Shown one piece after another: positions 8,341 to 16,743 of a DNA stretch of 64,000 nt; the stretch's first letter is position 1; every line of letters starts with the position of its first letter. The translations under genes and the position numbers were made by a program. The notes below the pieces were generated by a model. That model did no database searches. It was not told where the DNA came from and saw only the letters and a list, made by a program, of their open reading frames with translations. Location: positions 1-64,000 of the forward strand of contig JAIQZO010000034.1 of NCBI GenBank assembly GCA_021777055.1, given 5' to 3'. Origin of the DNA: Candidatus Anammoxibacter sp. (GTDB lineage Bacteria; Planctomycetota; Brocadiia; Brocadiales; Anammoxibacteraceae).

Positions 8341-9018
8341 TTATGAATTACCTACTCCCAATATCGCGTTGGTTTTATCGTCATTCGCTTTTCCCTTAGA
8401 AAAGATGTGTTGCAAACGATTATTTTCATCTCTCAATTGATTAATGCGGTTTTGGTATTCATTTATCTGTGGTTGTAATTCATCTAAAGTATATCTTTGT
8501 TGGATATGCTGGGAACAATTCCAATCGTAGGCTAAGACCTTAAATGTAATTACACGTTCAATAACGGCTTTATAGTCAGGGGTTTTTACTTTTTCAAGTA
8601 TTGGCAGGTCGTGGTGATCTTTTATATGTAATACCGTGGACTCTGCCCATACTTTTAGTCTCTTTTTGTTTGGATAATCCATAAAAAAAAGCATTGTTCT
8701 ATTATTTGTTTCAAAGTTGCCGGTACTGATATACTGACCATTTCCCTTAAAATCCACATAGCCTAAAGTTGTATCACTCAAAACCTTGATGAACCCTTTG
8801 GGGCCACCCCTGAATTGAACATAAGGCCAGCCTTCTTCACTTACAGAGGCCATATAAAAACTATCTCTGTTTTCAATATACAATCGTTCCTGCCAAGACA
8901 ATCTGGAACAAAATTCACCTTTCTGCTCCAGCATAGAATAAGCGTTCCTACTGCCATATTTGATCTGCTGTTTTCTCACATGGTCAGTAAAAGTAAGTTT
9001 TGTAAAGTTAATTGCCAT
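8341..9018 (-). CDS. Pyridoxamine 5'-phosphate oxidase-fold flavin protein
   Basis: The 225-residue protein has a PNPOx-like split-barrel core (about 30-150): DSFYMASVSEEGWPYVQFRGGPKGF, then YVDFKGNGQY and a Lys/Arg-rich MDYPNKKRLKVWA. This is typical of FMN- or F420/heme-binding members of unknown substrate. The last 35 residues form a short coiled coil (INQLRDENNRLQHIF). The start MAINF at 9018 is preferred over 9063 because GAGGG precedes it. It lies downstream of the DsrE-like gene on the same strand, separated by a hairpin. Confidence 0.75.
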   Translation of the reverse strand: MAINFTKLTFTDHVRKQQIKYGSRNAYSMLEQKGEFCSRLSWQERLYIENRDSFYMASVSEEGWPYVQFRGGPKGFIKVLSDTTLGYVDFKGNGQYISTGNFETNNRTMLFFMDYPNKKRLKVWAESTVLHIKDHHDLPILEKVKTPDYKAVIERVITFKVLAYDWNCSQHIQQRYTLDELQPQINEYQNRINQLRDENNRLQHIFSKGKANDDKTNAILGVGNS

Positions 9019-9042
9019 TCTGCCCTCACTTTCGGTAAAGCA

Positions 9043-9067
9043 AGAGGTGTCCGACCTCCACACCTCT
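9043..9067 (-). terminator. Hairpin between the DsrE-like and PNPOx-like genes
   Basis: AGAGGTGT (9043-9050) pairs perfectly with ACACCTCT (9060-9067) around a 9-base loop. It lies 23 bases after the stop of the upstream minus-strand gene and 25 bases before the start of the next. It may act as a terminator or attenuator between the two. Confidence 0.45.
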
Positions 9068-9089
9068 CGCTAAATCCTTAATCCAACAA

Positions 9090-9470
9090 TCAAAATGTTA
9101 GGATGGTGTACCCTTCTTTCAATAACGACCGAAGACTTGCCACTCCAGATGTGCCGGGTAGAGGGTTATCTTTAAGCAGATTAACCCCACTAGTCTCTGC
9201 GCCTTCTCTTGCTCCAAATACATCAGCACACCCACAAGAAGCACCTGCGACCTTGTCCTGAACTGCTTTGAAAAGCCCGTGGGCCGGATGATCTGCATTA
9301 CTCAATTCTTCTGGCCATCTTGCTCCTGTACCTTGAAAGAGAATTGTGACATCATCTCCTTTTTCTTTTAGCTCGTATGCAACTCCAAGTCCATTAAATG
9401 CCCTGCCTAAGGCCTCTTCACCGGCTTTTGGGTCAGAACAAATATTTATTGCTGTTTTTAGTATTGCCAT
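9090..9470 (-). CDS. DsrE-family protein
   Basis: The 126-residue protein has the DsrE/DsrF-like fold pattern: AFNGLGVAYELKEKGDDVTILFQG and LFKAVQDKVAGASCGCADVFGA. A CGC cysteine pair (about 79-81) sits where sulfur-relay members carry their reactive cysteine. Such proteins take part in sulfur trafficking or are accessory to redox enzymes. No tus/dsr partners are nearby, so the role is open. AAAGG precedes the ATG. Confidence 0.78.
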   Translation of the reverse strand: MAILKTAINICSDPKAGEEALGRAFNGLGVAYELKEKGDDVTILFQGTGARWPEELSNADHPAHGLFKAVQDKVAGASCGCADVFGAREGAETSGVNLLKDNPLPGTSGVASLRSLLKEGYTILTF

Positions 9471-9620
9471 TTATAACTACCTTTCTTTGTTGTCTTATTG
9501 TTAAATGTTCTATTTTAAAATTTGGAAAACCACTTTTTCTCCTTAAGTTATGTAAAAAAACTATCTCCTTTCATTTAATAGTGAATTGAAACTGGTATAA
9601 ATTTAAAACTGATATTGCTT

Positions 9621-10370
9621 TTATTTATGAGCGTGTAAGTTTTTATGGTTTATTCGAATATTTTTATAATCACGATAACCTTGAATAAAATCTTTAATAC
9701 GTTTTATGTCCTTTTCATCATACAGATTTTGCTCAACTTGCTGGCGAAACTTCTGTAAAGTGTCTGGTGCAAGAATTCTGGTAAAGAGATTAACCGCCCA
9801 CTTAGGGAGCTTTCCTTTAGGGTCAGTGTAAGTGATTGCGGACAATCTTGTTTGCCCATTTTCGTCTTTTAGAATCAAACTGCTTTCATGAATGAAACCA
9901 CGCACAAATTGAGTTTCAGGGGCTAATATGTCATCAATTATTGAATTAGCCGTTATAGTTATCTCCTTTGCATCATCTGAAACACTAACTCCCACATGAA
10001 AAAGAAATTCGCGGTCTAGTAATGGCCATGGAAAGTCCACAAGGAGGTATTCAATGCGTTCATAGATTGATAGCTCTTTAAGGATTCTATTTTTAACCAA
10101 TGATGGAGCCCACTGTTTTTTTCTTGAGGTATCTGCAAGTACACAAGCTACTTCCTCTATGGGAAATGGTAGAAGCATTTCTGCTTTCAATGGTACAAGA
10201 GATCCTTTATTGTTTTGTTTTTCAAAAAGTTGCATACCCTCATCATTTGAAATAATTTCCCAATCATCTTTTGACGTATTGGCGTAGCAATTAGAAGTTA
10301 TACCCAATAAAATTACTAAGACGAGAAGTGCTTTTATGGTTTTCCTTTTTCCTGTTTCTAATATATCCAT
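9621..10370 (-). CDS. Exported START-domain lipid-binding protein
   Basis: The 249-residue protein has a signal peptide (about 8-30, ending CYA). A StAR-related lipid-transfer (START) domain follows, with the pattern LVPLKAEMLLPFPIEEVACVL...DTSRKKQWAPSL...WPLLDREF. START domains bind lipids or sterols. The ATG at 10,370 was preferred over an upstream TTG at 10,382. A TetR-type operator (10,460-10,473) lies about 90 bases upstream and matches the one before the adjacent tetR gene. It is therefore probably controlled by that repressor. Confidence 0.75.
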   Translation of the reverse strand: MDILETGKRKTIKALLVLVILLGITSNCYANTSKDDWEIISNDEGMQLFEKQNNKGSLVPLKAEMLLPFPIEEVACVLADTSRKKQWAPSLVKNRILKELSIYERIEYLLVDFPWPLLDREFLFHVGVSVSDDAKEITITANSIIDDILAPETQFVRGFIHESSLILKDENGQTRLSAITYTDPKGKLPKWAVNLFTRILAPDTLQKFRQQVEQNLYDEKDIKRIKDFIQGYRDYKNIRINHKNLHAHK

Positions 10371-10459
10371 GATTAATTTCAATAAATTTTCTAAAAATAG
10401 ACAAATTGAATCTTTAAATAGAATAATTGGTAAAATCTATTTAAATAGTCACCCTATAA

Positions 10460-10473
10460 ACCGACCGGTTGGT
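10460..10473. promoter_or_regulatory. TetR-type operator upstream of the START-protein gene
   Basis: ACCGACCGGTTGGT is a near-perfect palindrome (6 of 7 arm positions). Reverse-complementing the site at 11,114-11,127 gives 12 of 14 identical bases, and both are preceded by TATAAACC. I see no clear -10/-35 pair around this copy. Confidence 0.6.
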
Positions 10474-10502
10474 GCAGACATAAGGCAAAAAAAACTTTTA
10501 AA

Positions 10503-11105
10503 CTACTTTTGAAAAAGAATTCCTATATATTGTTTATACTGCGATAAATTTTTCCTCATAACTGCAGAATCGTCCTTTGCTTTTGTTATGATTATTGAGC
10601 CTTGTATAATAGAGTAAAGACAATTTGCCAGGCCATCAATGTCTATAGGTGAATTTGGCGCATATTTTTCTTTTGCATTTTCCAAGTTTTCCTTAAGCAA
10701 CTTGGTTGTTAAATCAATAGCAGAGCTGCAAACGGAAATAATACCGGGGTGGGTTCTTGAAAGCTCCTGTGCAAATGTACCTATTAAACACCCCTTAAAA
10801 TCTTCAGTCTCTGCAAATCTTATAAAAGAATCAATTAGGCCGTAGATTCTGTCTAACGGATCATCGCCTGCTTCCAAACAAGCAGTTTTAAGTAAATCTA
10901 TAGACCCTTGGGCAAATTGTTCAACCAGTTCTATTCCGAGTTCCTCTTTATTCTTAAAATAATGGAAAAAGCTACCTTTAGTTGTAGAGGCCTTTTTGCA
11001 GATTTCATCAATAGACGTAGCTACAAAGCCTTTTTTAAGCATCAAGTCTTGAGCCGCCTCTAGTATCCCTGTTTTTGTTTTTGAGGTTTTATTTATTGTT
11101 TTCAT
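10503..11105 (-). CDS. TetR/AcrR-family transcriptional repressor
   Basis: The 200-residue protein has a typical N-terminal helix-turn-helix (GILEAAQDLMLKKGFVATSIDEIC, then STTKGSFFHYFKNKEELG; about 12-60). A ligand-binding helical C-terminal half follows (about 70-200), in the style of the YcdC/TetR_C families. Its own promoter carries an operator on the start site, so it should repress itself. It should also control the START-domain gene 120 bases downstream, whose leader carries a twin site. The inducer is unknown; the lipid-binding neighbour suggests a hydrophobic ligand. Confidence 0.9.
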   Translation of the reverse strand: MKTINKTSKTKTGILEAAQDLMLKKGFVATSIDEICKKASTTKGSFFHYFKNKEELGIELVEQFAQGSIDLLKTACLEAGDDPLDRIYGLIDSFIRFAETEDFKGCLIGTFAQELSRTHPGIISVCSSAIDLTTKLLKENLENAKEKYAPNSPIDIDGLANCLYSIIQGSIIITKAKDDSAVMRKNLSQYKQYIGILFQK

Positions 11106-11113
11106 GTTTATAA

Positions 11114-11159
11114 ACCTACCAGTCGGTATAATATTACTGCAACAAATCTATTTTGTCAA
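11114..11159 (-). promoter_or_regulatory. Promoter and operator of the tetR gene
   Basis: On the minus strand TTGACA (11,159-11,154), a 17-base spacer and TAATAT (11,136-11,131) make a strong sigma-70 type promoter. The palindrome ACCTACCAGTCGGT (11,114-11,127) begins just after the -10, where a bound repressor would block the start of transcription. Confidence 0.75.
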
Positions 11160-11337
11160 ATTATTTTCTAAAAATATTTTAAATTGACATCTCGTTCTTT
11201 CCAGGAATGAACTGATTTTATTGTGATGCAGATATTTGGGTGACAGTTTCCTATAAAATAGATATAGGTCTTAAATCAAATGGGGCAGATTCCATTGTTC
11301 TCGGAAAAGTTACGGTGATTACTTAATTATTAACTAT

Positions 11338-11411
11338 AATTTTAGCTCATTTTAGGCACAGGATGTTAGCACCTATATATGCTAAGCAAATACCTAACCG
11401 GACAACGCTGA
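11338..11411 (+). repeat. Dispersed hairpin repeat R1, copy c
   Basis: It shares with copies a and b the TTTTAGGCAC lead, ATGTTAGC, AGCAAATA and ACCTAACCGGACAACGCTGA. Here TTAGC (11,366-11,370) can pair with GCTAA (11,381-11,385), so the fold is kept although the core differs from copy a. It sits in the 360-base gap between tetR and the dCMP deaminase gene. Confidence 0.7.
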
Positions 11412-11466
11412 GTTTTAATGAATCTTAAAAGCAATAATTAGTGGTCTGTTTTCAATTTTAGGCTAA

Positions 11467-11931
11467 TTATCTTTTAGATTCTATTTCATCTTCCATGATT
11501 TCCACGCTAATTTTTGCCTCATCCAGCATCTCCTTTGCCAAATCGTCCGGATAGTTACCGTATGTTACTATTCGTTTTACTCCGGCGTTTATTAACATCT
11601 TTGCGCAGAGGCCGCATGGGTGTGTGGTGGAATATAGGGTTGAATCTGTAATTTTTATGCCATATTTGGCCGCCTGAATAAGAGCGTTCATTTCGGCATG
11701 CAGTCCGCGGCAAAGTTCATGTCTCTCTCCTGATGGCACTTTTCTTGCAGTTCGCAGGCAACCAACTGCAGCGCAGTGTTCTAATCCGCGAGGAACTCCA
11801 TTGTAGCCAGTTGCAAGTATATGCTTGTCTACTACCAATATGGCACCTACCTTGCGTCGTAAACATGTTGATCTTTGTGCAACTTCATGTGTTATTTTTT
11901 GGAAATATTCATCCCATGACGGTCTATCCAT
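11467..11931 (-). CDS. dCMP deaminase
   Basis: Deaminates dCMP to dUMP for thymidylate synthesis. The 154-residue protein shows the zinc-binding motifs of the cytidine/deoxycytidylate deaminase fold: HAEMNALI (His and catalytic Glu) and HPCGLCAKML (two Cys). MDRPSWDEYF is the usual family N-terminus, so the ATG at 11,931 is preferred to the TTG at 11,961 that would overlap mnmE. It follows mnmE by 19 bases on the same strand. Confidence 0.9.
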   Translation of the reverse strand: MDRPSWDEYFQKITHEVAQRSTCLRRKVGAILVVDKHILATGYNGVPRGLEHCAAVGCLRTARKVPSGERHELCRGLHAEMNALIQAAKYGIKITDSTLYSTTHPCGLCAKMLINAGVKRIVTYGNYPDDLAKEMLDEAKISVEIMEDEIESKR

Positions 11932-11950
11932 CTCTTTTTGGTCCCTTCCA

Positions 11951-13444
11951 TTATTTTCCAATACAAAAGTCTGAAAAAACTTTATCGAGTATATCGTCTG
12001 TTACTACATTACCAACAATTTCACCTAGAGTTTCAAGGGCGTTTCGGATATCCAGTGCAATAAATTCTATACTTTCATTTAATTTCGCAGATTCAATCGC
12101 ATAGTTTAAGAAATCAATTGCATTGCCTAGGGCGATTCTTTGTCTCGTATTAACTATAGTGGTAGACCCCGTGTTATCGATAGGATTACATAAGGCGATG
12201 TTTAATAGCTCCTTTTTCAGGATATCTATTCCTGTATGGTTTATCGTAGATGTGTTGATGATTGTAAAATCCCCGTAATCATTTGACAAATCATCTTTAG
12301 TGACTTTAGGCGGGAGGTCAGTTTTGTTTATGATCATAATTTTTCTTTTATCTTTTAGCATCTGCAGTAAATCTACACCTATATGGTTAAACTCTTCACT
12401 TCCGTCAATCACAAATATTACTATATCCGCCATTTCTATGCATTCTTCTGATTTTGCATATGATTTGTATGTAATATTGTTTTCTGTTTCATCGGTGTGA
12501 TTAATTATGCTTTCTATTCCGGGGGTATCAAAGAAATGGAACCATCTGTTATCTATCTTTATTCGCCTCTTGACCGAATCTCTTGTTGTATGCGGGATAT
12601 CTGAGACAATGGTTTTTATGTCCGGGCCCATACAATTTAAAAGGCTTGATTTGCCAACGTTTGGCTGCCCAAAAAACAGAACATTTATGCCCTGATTGTT
12701 CAGCTCTTCTCCTTTTGTTTTTTCTGCGATTATATGGGAGATTTTGTTTAACACTAGGACTAAGCGCTTTTCTATCTCGTCATGGGAAACCAATTCAATA
12801 TCCTGGTCAGAGAAATCTATTGACGCTTCTATTAATGAGCAAAGTGCAAGGAGTTGTTCTTTTATACTATTGACAATGGTACTTATTTCTCCTTTTAATA
12901 GCGATATGCCTGCCATAACTTCATTATCGGATTTTGAACGAATCAGTTTCATTACCGCCTCAGCCTGTGTGAGATCAATACGGCCATTAAGAAAAGCCCT
13001 TTTTGTAAACTCTCCGGGTTCTGCCAACCTTATGATTCCCTTTCTTTCTGTTTCAGGATTTGGGCATGCTAGAATTTCAGCAAGTATCATATCTATAATC
13101 GGTGTTGAACCTATTGTATGGATCTCCAATATGTCGTCCATTGTGTATGAACGTGGAGATTTCATTATGTAAATAGTTACAGGAATATGAATATGTTCTT
13201 TTTTTGAGAATATGTATCCGTTGGTGGATGTAAATGTTTCCGCCTTGCTTAAATAGTTTGTCGCTTCCGTGCTAAGATTGTTGCTAGCGTTTGTGCTAAC
13301 TTTATGATAAGAAGGTGGCCTTTGTGTGAAAATATTATCAAGGCACTGAAACGATTTGGGGCCGCTAATACGTAATATGGCCCTTAAGGATGAACCGCAT
13401 GGCGTTGACAATGCAATAATTGTGTCTTCAATACATTCGCTCAT
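11951..13444 (-). CDS. mnmE: tRNA modification GTPase MnmE
   Basis: With MnmG, MnmE makes the 5-carboxymethylaminomethyl modification of wobble uridine in tRNA. The 497-residue protein has the N-terminal tetrahydrofolate-binding domain (about 1-115, DTIIALSTPCGSSLRAILRISG), a helical domain, and an inserted G domain (about 215-370). The G domain carries GQPNVGKSS, DTPG and NKTD. The C-terminal CIGK ends the protein as in the family. The start at 13,444 gives the canonical N-terminus; the frame is open further upstream to a TTG. MnmG is not in the window. Confidence 0.95.
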   Translation of the reverse strand: MSECIEDTIIALSTPCGSSLRAILRISGPKSFQCLDNIFTQRPPSYHKVSTNASNNLSTEATNYLSKAETFTSTNGYIFSKKEHIHIPVTIYIMKSPRSYTMDDILEIHTIGSTPIIDMILAEILACPNPETERKGIIRLAEPGEFTKRAFLNGRIDLTQAEAVMKLIRSKSDNEVMAGISLLKGEISTIVNSIKEQLLALCSLIEASIDFSDQDIELVSHDEIEKRLVLVLNKISHIIAEKTKGEELNNQGINVLFFGQPNVGKSSLLNCMGPDIKTIVSDIPHTTRDSVKRRIKIDNRWFHFFDTPGIESIINHTDETENNITYKSYAKSEECIEMADIVIFVIDGSEEFNHIGVDLLQMLKDKRKIMIINKTDLPPKVTKDDLSNDYGDFTIINTSTINHTGIDILKKELLNIALCNPIDNTGSTTIVNTRQRIALGNAIDFLNYAIESAKLNESIEFIALDIRNALETLGEIVGNVVTDDILDKVFSDFCIGK

Positions 13445-13503
13445 AAGGTGTGATAAGTAAATTTTGCAATGTATTCTCAACGGGAAGAGGTATACATGTT
13501 TGA

Positions 13504-13544
13504 TAATGGAAGGGGAGGTCGTTTATTTATTTCCCCTTCCATTA
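13504..13544 (-). terminator. Hairpin between yidC and mnmE
   Basis: A 13-bp perfect inverted repeat (TAATGGAAGGGGA at 13,504-13,516 and its complement at 13,532-13,544) lies 26 bases after the yidC stop. It has a 15-base loop and no U-run. It may partly separate yidC from mnmE. Confidence 0.5.
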
Positions 13545-13569
13545 ATTGCAATGACCAATTTCTGCCTTT

Positions 13570-15315
13570 TTAGTGGGAAGGCATTGGTTTTTTTAATTTT
13601 TGTATACTTTTTCGTATAACGAGATTCTCACCTATACTGAAAAGAGTACTTACTGTCCAGTACAATGTTAGTCCAGATGGCATTTTATAAAGGATAAAGG
13701 CAAACATTAACGGCATAAATGACATCATTTTCTGCTGCATTCTAGCCTGTGGATCCGCAGACGGTGTCTTTGGGTTTAGTTTCATCTGGAAAAACGATGC
13801 AACTGTCATTATCAGTGGCAGTATGTTTAAGTTACTACCTAGAAATGGAATAGAAAATGGTAATACGAAGAGCGTATCAGGCATGGACAAGTCGCCAATC
13901 CATAGCATAAAAGGAGCTTGGCGCATTTCAAATGAGAGTTGTAGGGTACGGAATAGTGCAAAAAATATTGGAAGCTGTAGTATCATTGGAAGGCATCCAC
14001 CCAAAGGATTTGCACCGTTCTTCTTAAATAACTCCATTTGCTCTTTAGCCAATCTCTGTTTGTCGTTCTTGTATTTAATCTTCAGCTTCTCTACTTCAGG
14101 CTGGAGGCCCTGCATTCTAAACATAGACATCTGGCTTTTTCTGGTAAGAGGTGAAAGCATCAACTTAACCAGGAGTGTCAATAAGAGTATGGAAACCCCG
14201 TAGTTTGGTATCAGGGTGTAAAAACCGTTTAGTATTTTAAGAAGTATCTTGCTTATAGCCTTAAACATGCCAAAGCCCAGTAGGCTCTCCAGGTTATGTT
14301 CTCCCAGCAATTTCTCAATTTTAGGGCCAAGATAAAAGACATAACTATGTTTTTGTTCACTGTTAGGTAAAATGGAGACAGGTTTGGTTTTTACATTAAC
14401 GACAAAGTCAACTTCTTCTTTTGCTTCCTCATTGTTCGAACCTGAATTAATTGCATTGGAATCTACCGAATAGATTATATCATTTGATATTGGTTTTAAG
14501 ACCGCGGCAAAATATTTATTAACCGCGCCTGCCCAGGAAATCCCCACGGATTCATTCCTCTCAGGTAAATCTTTTGTTAATGTTTTAATTAATTTGTAAT
14601 TGCCATTTGCCTTGTCAATTCCTACAACCGCCTGCATGTCCATCTTTGCTTCACCTTCATAAACAATGCCCGACGCAGCGTTTATCTGGTATTCACAAGT
14701 GATTTCCTGGTTAGACTTATTCGCAAATATTACCTCCATGCTAACGTGATTATCTTCCGGATTAATGGCGATATTCTTTGTTATCTGGAATCCGTTCTGG
14801 AACTCTGTTTTAAAACTAACCTTATTCTTTGAATTTCCAATGACCCTGAAATTTCTATTTGCTAAAGATACCTCTTCGCTGATACCGTTTTGCCCCAGTT
14901 TCAATTTTGTAATTGAGAGAGGGTAGTAGTCTCTAAGTACGGAATGGAACAGCTCCATCTCTTTGGTTTTAGTACTGTCTTTGTAGTTTTTTAATGTTAC
15001 TGATTTTAGAGAAGCTCCTTCGTTTGTCCACACACTGATGATATTCTCATTCTGGAGCACAATATGGTCCTGCAATGGTATCTGGCCAAGATCCTCACTC
15101 TTGTTCTCGTTTCCACTCTCTGCCGCTGTAATATTGGTATTTGAAAGCGGGGCGTTGTTTGTTATTGGTGTACTTATATTGCCCGGTTCATTTTTTTCAA
15201 CCTCAGAACTTTTCTGTTCCGGAGCTGGAGGTGAAATCATAGGCATAATATAAGGGAAATATACCATTAAAATAATCGCGCATATAACTAAAGCAATAAT
15301 TCCTTTTTTATCCAT
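13570..15315 (-). CDS. yidC: Membrane protein insertase YidC
   Basis: Inserts and folds inner-membrane proteins with or without SecYEG. The 581-residue protein has the Gram-negative layout: one N-terminal membrane segment (about 5-25), a low-complexity linker and a periplasmic beta domain (about 75-340). The conserved Oxa1 core follows (about 365-570: GVSILLLTLLVKLMLSPLTRKS, GANPLGGCLPMILQLPIFFALF). Trm112-like, ScpA and M50 genes lie upstream on the same strand, and mnmE follows, as in many bacteria. Confidence 0.95.
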   Translation of the reverse strand: MDKKGIIALVICAIILMVYFPYIMPMISPPAPEQKSSEVEKNEPGNISTPITNNAPLSNTNITAAESGNENKSEDLGQIPLQDHIVLQNENIISVWTNEGASLKSVTLKNYKDSTKTKEMELFHSVLRDYYPLSITKLKLGQNGISEEVSLANRNFRVIGNSKNKVSFKTEFQNGFQITKNIAINPEDNHVSMEVIFANKSNQEITCEYQINAASGIVYEGEAKMDMQAVVGIDKANGNYKLIKTLTKDLPERNESVGISWAGAVNKYFAAVLKPISNDIIYSVDSNAINSGSNNEEAKEEVDFVVNVKTKPVSILPNSEQKHSYVFYLGPKIEKLLGEHNLESLLGFGMFKAISKILLKILNGFYTLIPNYGVSILLLTLLVKLMLSPLTRKSQMSMFRMQGLQPEVEKLKIKYKNDKQRLAKEQMELFKKNGANPLGGCLPMILQLPIFFALFRTLQLSFEMRQAPFMLWIGDLSMPDTLFVLPFSIPFLGSNLNILPLIMTVASFFQMKLNPKTPSADPQARMQQKMMSFMPLMFAFILYKMPSGLTLYWTVSTLFSIGENLVIRKSIQKLKKPMPSH

Positions 15316-15471
15316 TTTTTACTTTTTTCGTAAAACGGGTTAATGTCCGCTTTTTGTTTATTTTATTTTTTGTGCTATGCACAATAAAATGTACGTTAAT
15401 TTAAGATTAATTTTTTTCTAACAGACCACACAGCACAGATAAACAAATTTGCCCATACCGCAAGCTTGGTT

Positions 15472-15654
15472 TTAGCTCTTTATTTCGCTACTCTCTTCCG
15501 CCATTTCCGCTTCATCTATTAACATTACCGGTATTCCATCTTTTATAGGATACTTTCTACCGCACTCAACACACACTATCTTATCATTATCCAAATTAAC
15601 TTCTGTTTTACATAGCGGACACGCTAGAATTTCCAAAAGTTCTTTGTCTATCAT
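15472..15654 (-). CDS. Trm112-like zinc ribbon protein
   Basis: The 60-residue protein opens with LLEILACPLCKTEVNL and continues CVECGRKYPIKDGIPVMLIDEA, the standard bacterial Trm112/YcaR pattern with two CxxC zinc-binding pairs. Bacterial members are small partners or chaperones of other enzymes, often encoded beside cell-envelope genes; the partner here is unknown. Confidence 0.88.
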   Translation of the reverse strand: MIDKELLEILACPLCKTEVNLDNDKIVCVECGRKYPIKDGIPVMLIDEAEMAEESSEIKS

Positions 15655-15735
15655 TTCCGATCTCCTTTTCTAATGCATATGCATATCCAAAAAAATGGAT
15701 AATATGGAATTTGTTGATCACATACGACAAATTCA

Positions 15736-15756
15736 TAATGCGGCGAAGCCGCAACC
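15736..15756 (-). repeat. Partial copy of repeat R2
   Basis: Read on the minus strand, this stretch gives GGTTGCGGCTTCGCCGCATTATG, the terminal palindrome and flanks of the R2 repeat. Only the end of the element is present here, inverted relative to the two full copies, and it directly adjoins the R3-like stretch. Confidence 0.5.
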
Positions 15757-15759
15757 AAA

Positions 15760-15900
15760 CTGGGAATACAGAAGGCAGCATTCAGAATAAAGCATAGATT
15801 TGTAGTTATTTACTATGTTATTTATCGTAGAATTGTGCCTGTTTTCCGACTCTTACTTTCTGTTGTTCTGACTCCTGGCTCCTGAATTCTCTATTCCATA
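15760..15900 (-). repeat. Degenerate dispersed repeat R3, copy b
   Basis: The reverse complement begins GGAATAGAGAATTCAGGAG and ends CTGCCTTCTGTATTC, resembling the stretch at 2681-2862. With the R2 fragment next to it, this 310-base gap is essentially made of repeat remnants. Confidence 0.4.
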
Positions 15901-15965
15901 AAAACTATAAAATATTTAAAAAAAAGACGTTTTTATAATTTAATACTATAACGGCAGAAAAAACA

Positions 15966-16712
15966 TCAATTTGCATCTTTTAAATATTTTGATATCCTTA
16001 TTTTATCAAAGGTTGATTCCTGTTGAACTTTAAGCCTGTTTAACCTTATTAGTTCTAATAAAGCAAGAAAGAAACTTATTGCCGCTATTCTGTTATCCAT
16101 ACCTTCAAATAGATTGTGAAAATATACAAAAGGAAGATTGTCAATCTTGACCATTAAATCATCCATGTACGCAGAAATTGGTTTATTATCATCTTTTATC
16201 AAAGTAGGTTCGTTCAGCAGCGTCTGTTTTATCATGTCTGAAAATTTATTAACCAGGTCCCAAACCGTTACATCATTTAACTCTAGGATTATGTCATCCT
16301 CTTTTTCATCTACAAATATGGCGACTTTAGGTCTTGGTGCCTTTTTTGCTGTTTCTTTCCTCTTTTCGTCTAATTGAGAGGCGAGGTCTTTGTATCTTTT
16401 ATATTCAAGAAGTTGCCTGATTAATTCGAATTTCGGGTCATCTTCCTCGTCGTATTCCATATCTTCGTTTACAGGTAAAAGAGCGTGCGATTTTATCTGC
16501 ATTAATGTTGCAGCCATCAACAAAAAGTCAGAAGCTATGTTAACATCTAACATTTGTAAAACTTCAATATAACGCAGGTATTGTTCCGTTATTCTCGAAA
16601 TGGCTATTTCGTGAATGGCTATTTCTTCTTTCTTTACAAGGTAGAGCAAAAGGTCTAATGGCCCGGAATAGATATTTGTTAGCTCCACTTTGTAGTTATT
16701 GTTTAGATTCAT
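15966..16712 (-). CDS. scpA: Segregation and condensation protein A
   Basis: Kleisin subunit that bridges SMC heads and works with ScpB in chromosome compaction. The 248-residue protein matches the family: N-terminal YSGPLDLLLYLVKKEEIAIHEI, the central ASDFLLMAATLMQIKSHALLP, and a C-terminal winged helix with FFLALLELIRLNRL. scpB is not in the window. It begins 31 bases after the M50 gene stop. Confidence 0.93.
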   Translation of the reverse strand: MNLNNNYKVELTNIYSGPLDLLLYLVKKEEIAIHEIAISRITEQYLRYIEVLQMLDVNIASDFLLMAATLMQIKSHALLPVNEDMEYDEEDDPKFELIRQLLEYKRYKDLASQLDEKRKETAKKAPRPKVAIFVDEKEDDIILELNDVTVWDLVNKFSDMIKQTLLNEPTLIKDDNKPISAYMDDLMVKIDNLPFVYFHNLFEGMDNRIAAISFFLALLELIRLNRLKVQQESTFDKIRISKYLKDAN

Positions 16713-16743
16713 ACTTGCCTATGTTGTGTTATGGTATTTGTGT

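Noticed and set aside
12696-13172. Long plus-strand frames opposite mnmE
   Set aside because: They lie antisense to a gene with full MnmE motifs, have compositions typical of antisense translation, and show no family signature.
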